A stretch of DNA of 64,000 nucleotides from Gammaproteobacteria bacterium (GTDB taxonomy: Bacteria; Pseudomonadota; Gammaproteobacteria; Enterobacterales; Permianibacteraceae): NCBI GenBank assembly GCA_016182845.1, contig JACPFT010000012.1, forward strand, positions 1-64,000, in the 5' to 3' direction. Made by a program: the position numbers and the translations under genes. This document shows, piece by piece, positions 63,996 to 64,000 of the stretch. Numbering within the stretch: the stretch's first letter is position 1; the number at the start of each line of letters is the position of its first letter. The notes beneath the pieces were generated by a model. The model ran no database searches, was not told the DNA's origin, and saw only the letters and a list, made by a program, of their open reading frames with translations.

Positions 63996-64000
63996 ACTCT

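Overview
The window is gene-dense, GC-rich chromosomal DNA from a gammaproteobacterium with a polar flagellum under FleQ/FleSR control. The evidence is the order fleQ-fleS-fleR-fliEFGHIJ, followed by a STAS protein, a response regulator/phosphatase, an Hpt protein and fliK, as in Pseudomonas-like bacteria. AroC, PrmB, HrpA, a YeaC (DUF1315) protein and an M18 aminopeptidase fit the same class. The genus cannot be named from the sequence alone. No rRNA, tRNA or CRISPR array was seen.

Region 1 (1-5.4 kb) starts with the tail of a transposase. It is followed by an arsenate operon read leftwards, arsR - GAPDH - arsJ, with a perfect ArsR-type operator over its promoter. Next are an NAD-kinase-like protein and a divergent HD-GYP c-di-GMP phosphodiesterase.

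Region 2 (5.4-26.1 kb) is mostly housekeeping: marC, a saccharopine dehydrogenase-like enzyme, a large DUF349 protein, a DUF1315 protein, an unrecognised 438-residue protein, an MFS permease, aroC, prmB, a receiver-TPR protein with a small histidine kinase, a membrane-anchored unknown, a KAS III enzyme, hrpA and an M18 aminopeptidase. It carries GTAG-type REP palindromes near 6.6-6.8 kb and a symmetric 162-bp hairpin (MITE-like) element at 24.6 kb.

Region 3 (26.1-40.2 kb, minus strand) holds the flagellar basal-body and export genes. fleQ has its own promoter. fleSR and fliE have sigma-54-like promoters. The fliE-J run ends in a STAS/PP2C/Hpt signalling module and fliK.

Region 4 (40.2-57 kb) is the most unusual part. 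Two 500-residue flagellin genes in direct orientation flank a tight nine-gene minus-strand operon. That operon encodes a TPR/SEC-C/GT41 glycosyltransferase, CDP-glucose synthesis and dehydration enzymes, an epimerase, a sugar C-methyltransferase, an acyltransferase, an NAD-dependent epimerase/reductase and two O-methyltransferase-like proteins. Together they look like a flagellin glycosylation locus making a branched, methylated CDP-deoxysugar. Both flagellin leaders carry two copies of GTTCTCAGC, and a decayed third leader with an aborted start (ATG GGT GTC TAA) lies upstream of the first flagellin. flaG, fliD (perfect sigma-54 core promoter), fliS, a FliT-like protein and a GNAT acetyltransferase follow the second flagellin.

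Region 5 (57-64 kb, minus strand) contains flgG, H, I, J, K and L, with a sigma-28-like promoter for flgKL inside the end of flgJ. All functions are inferred from sequence motifs and gene order read by eye; no database search was possible.
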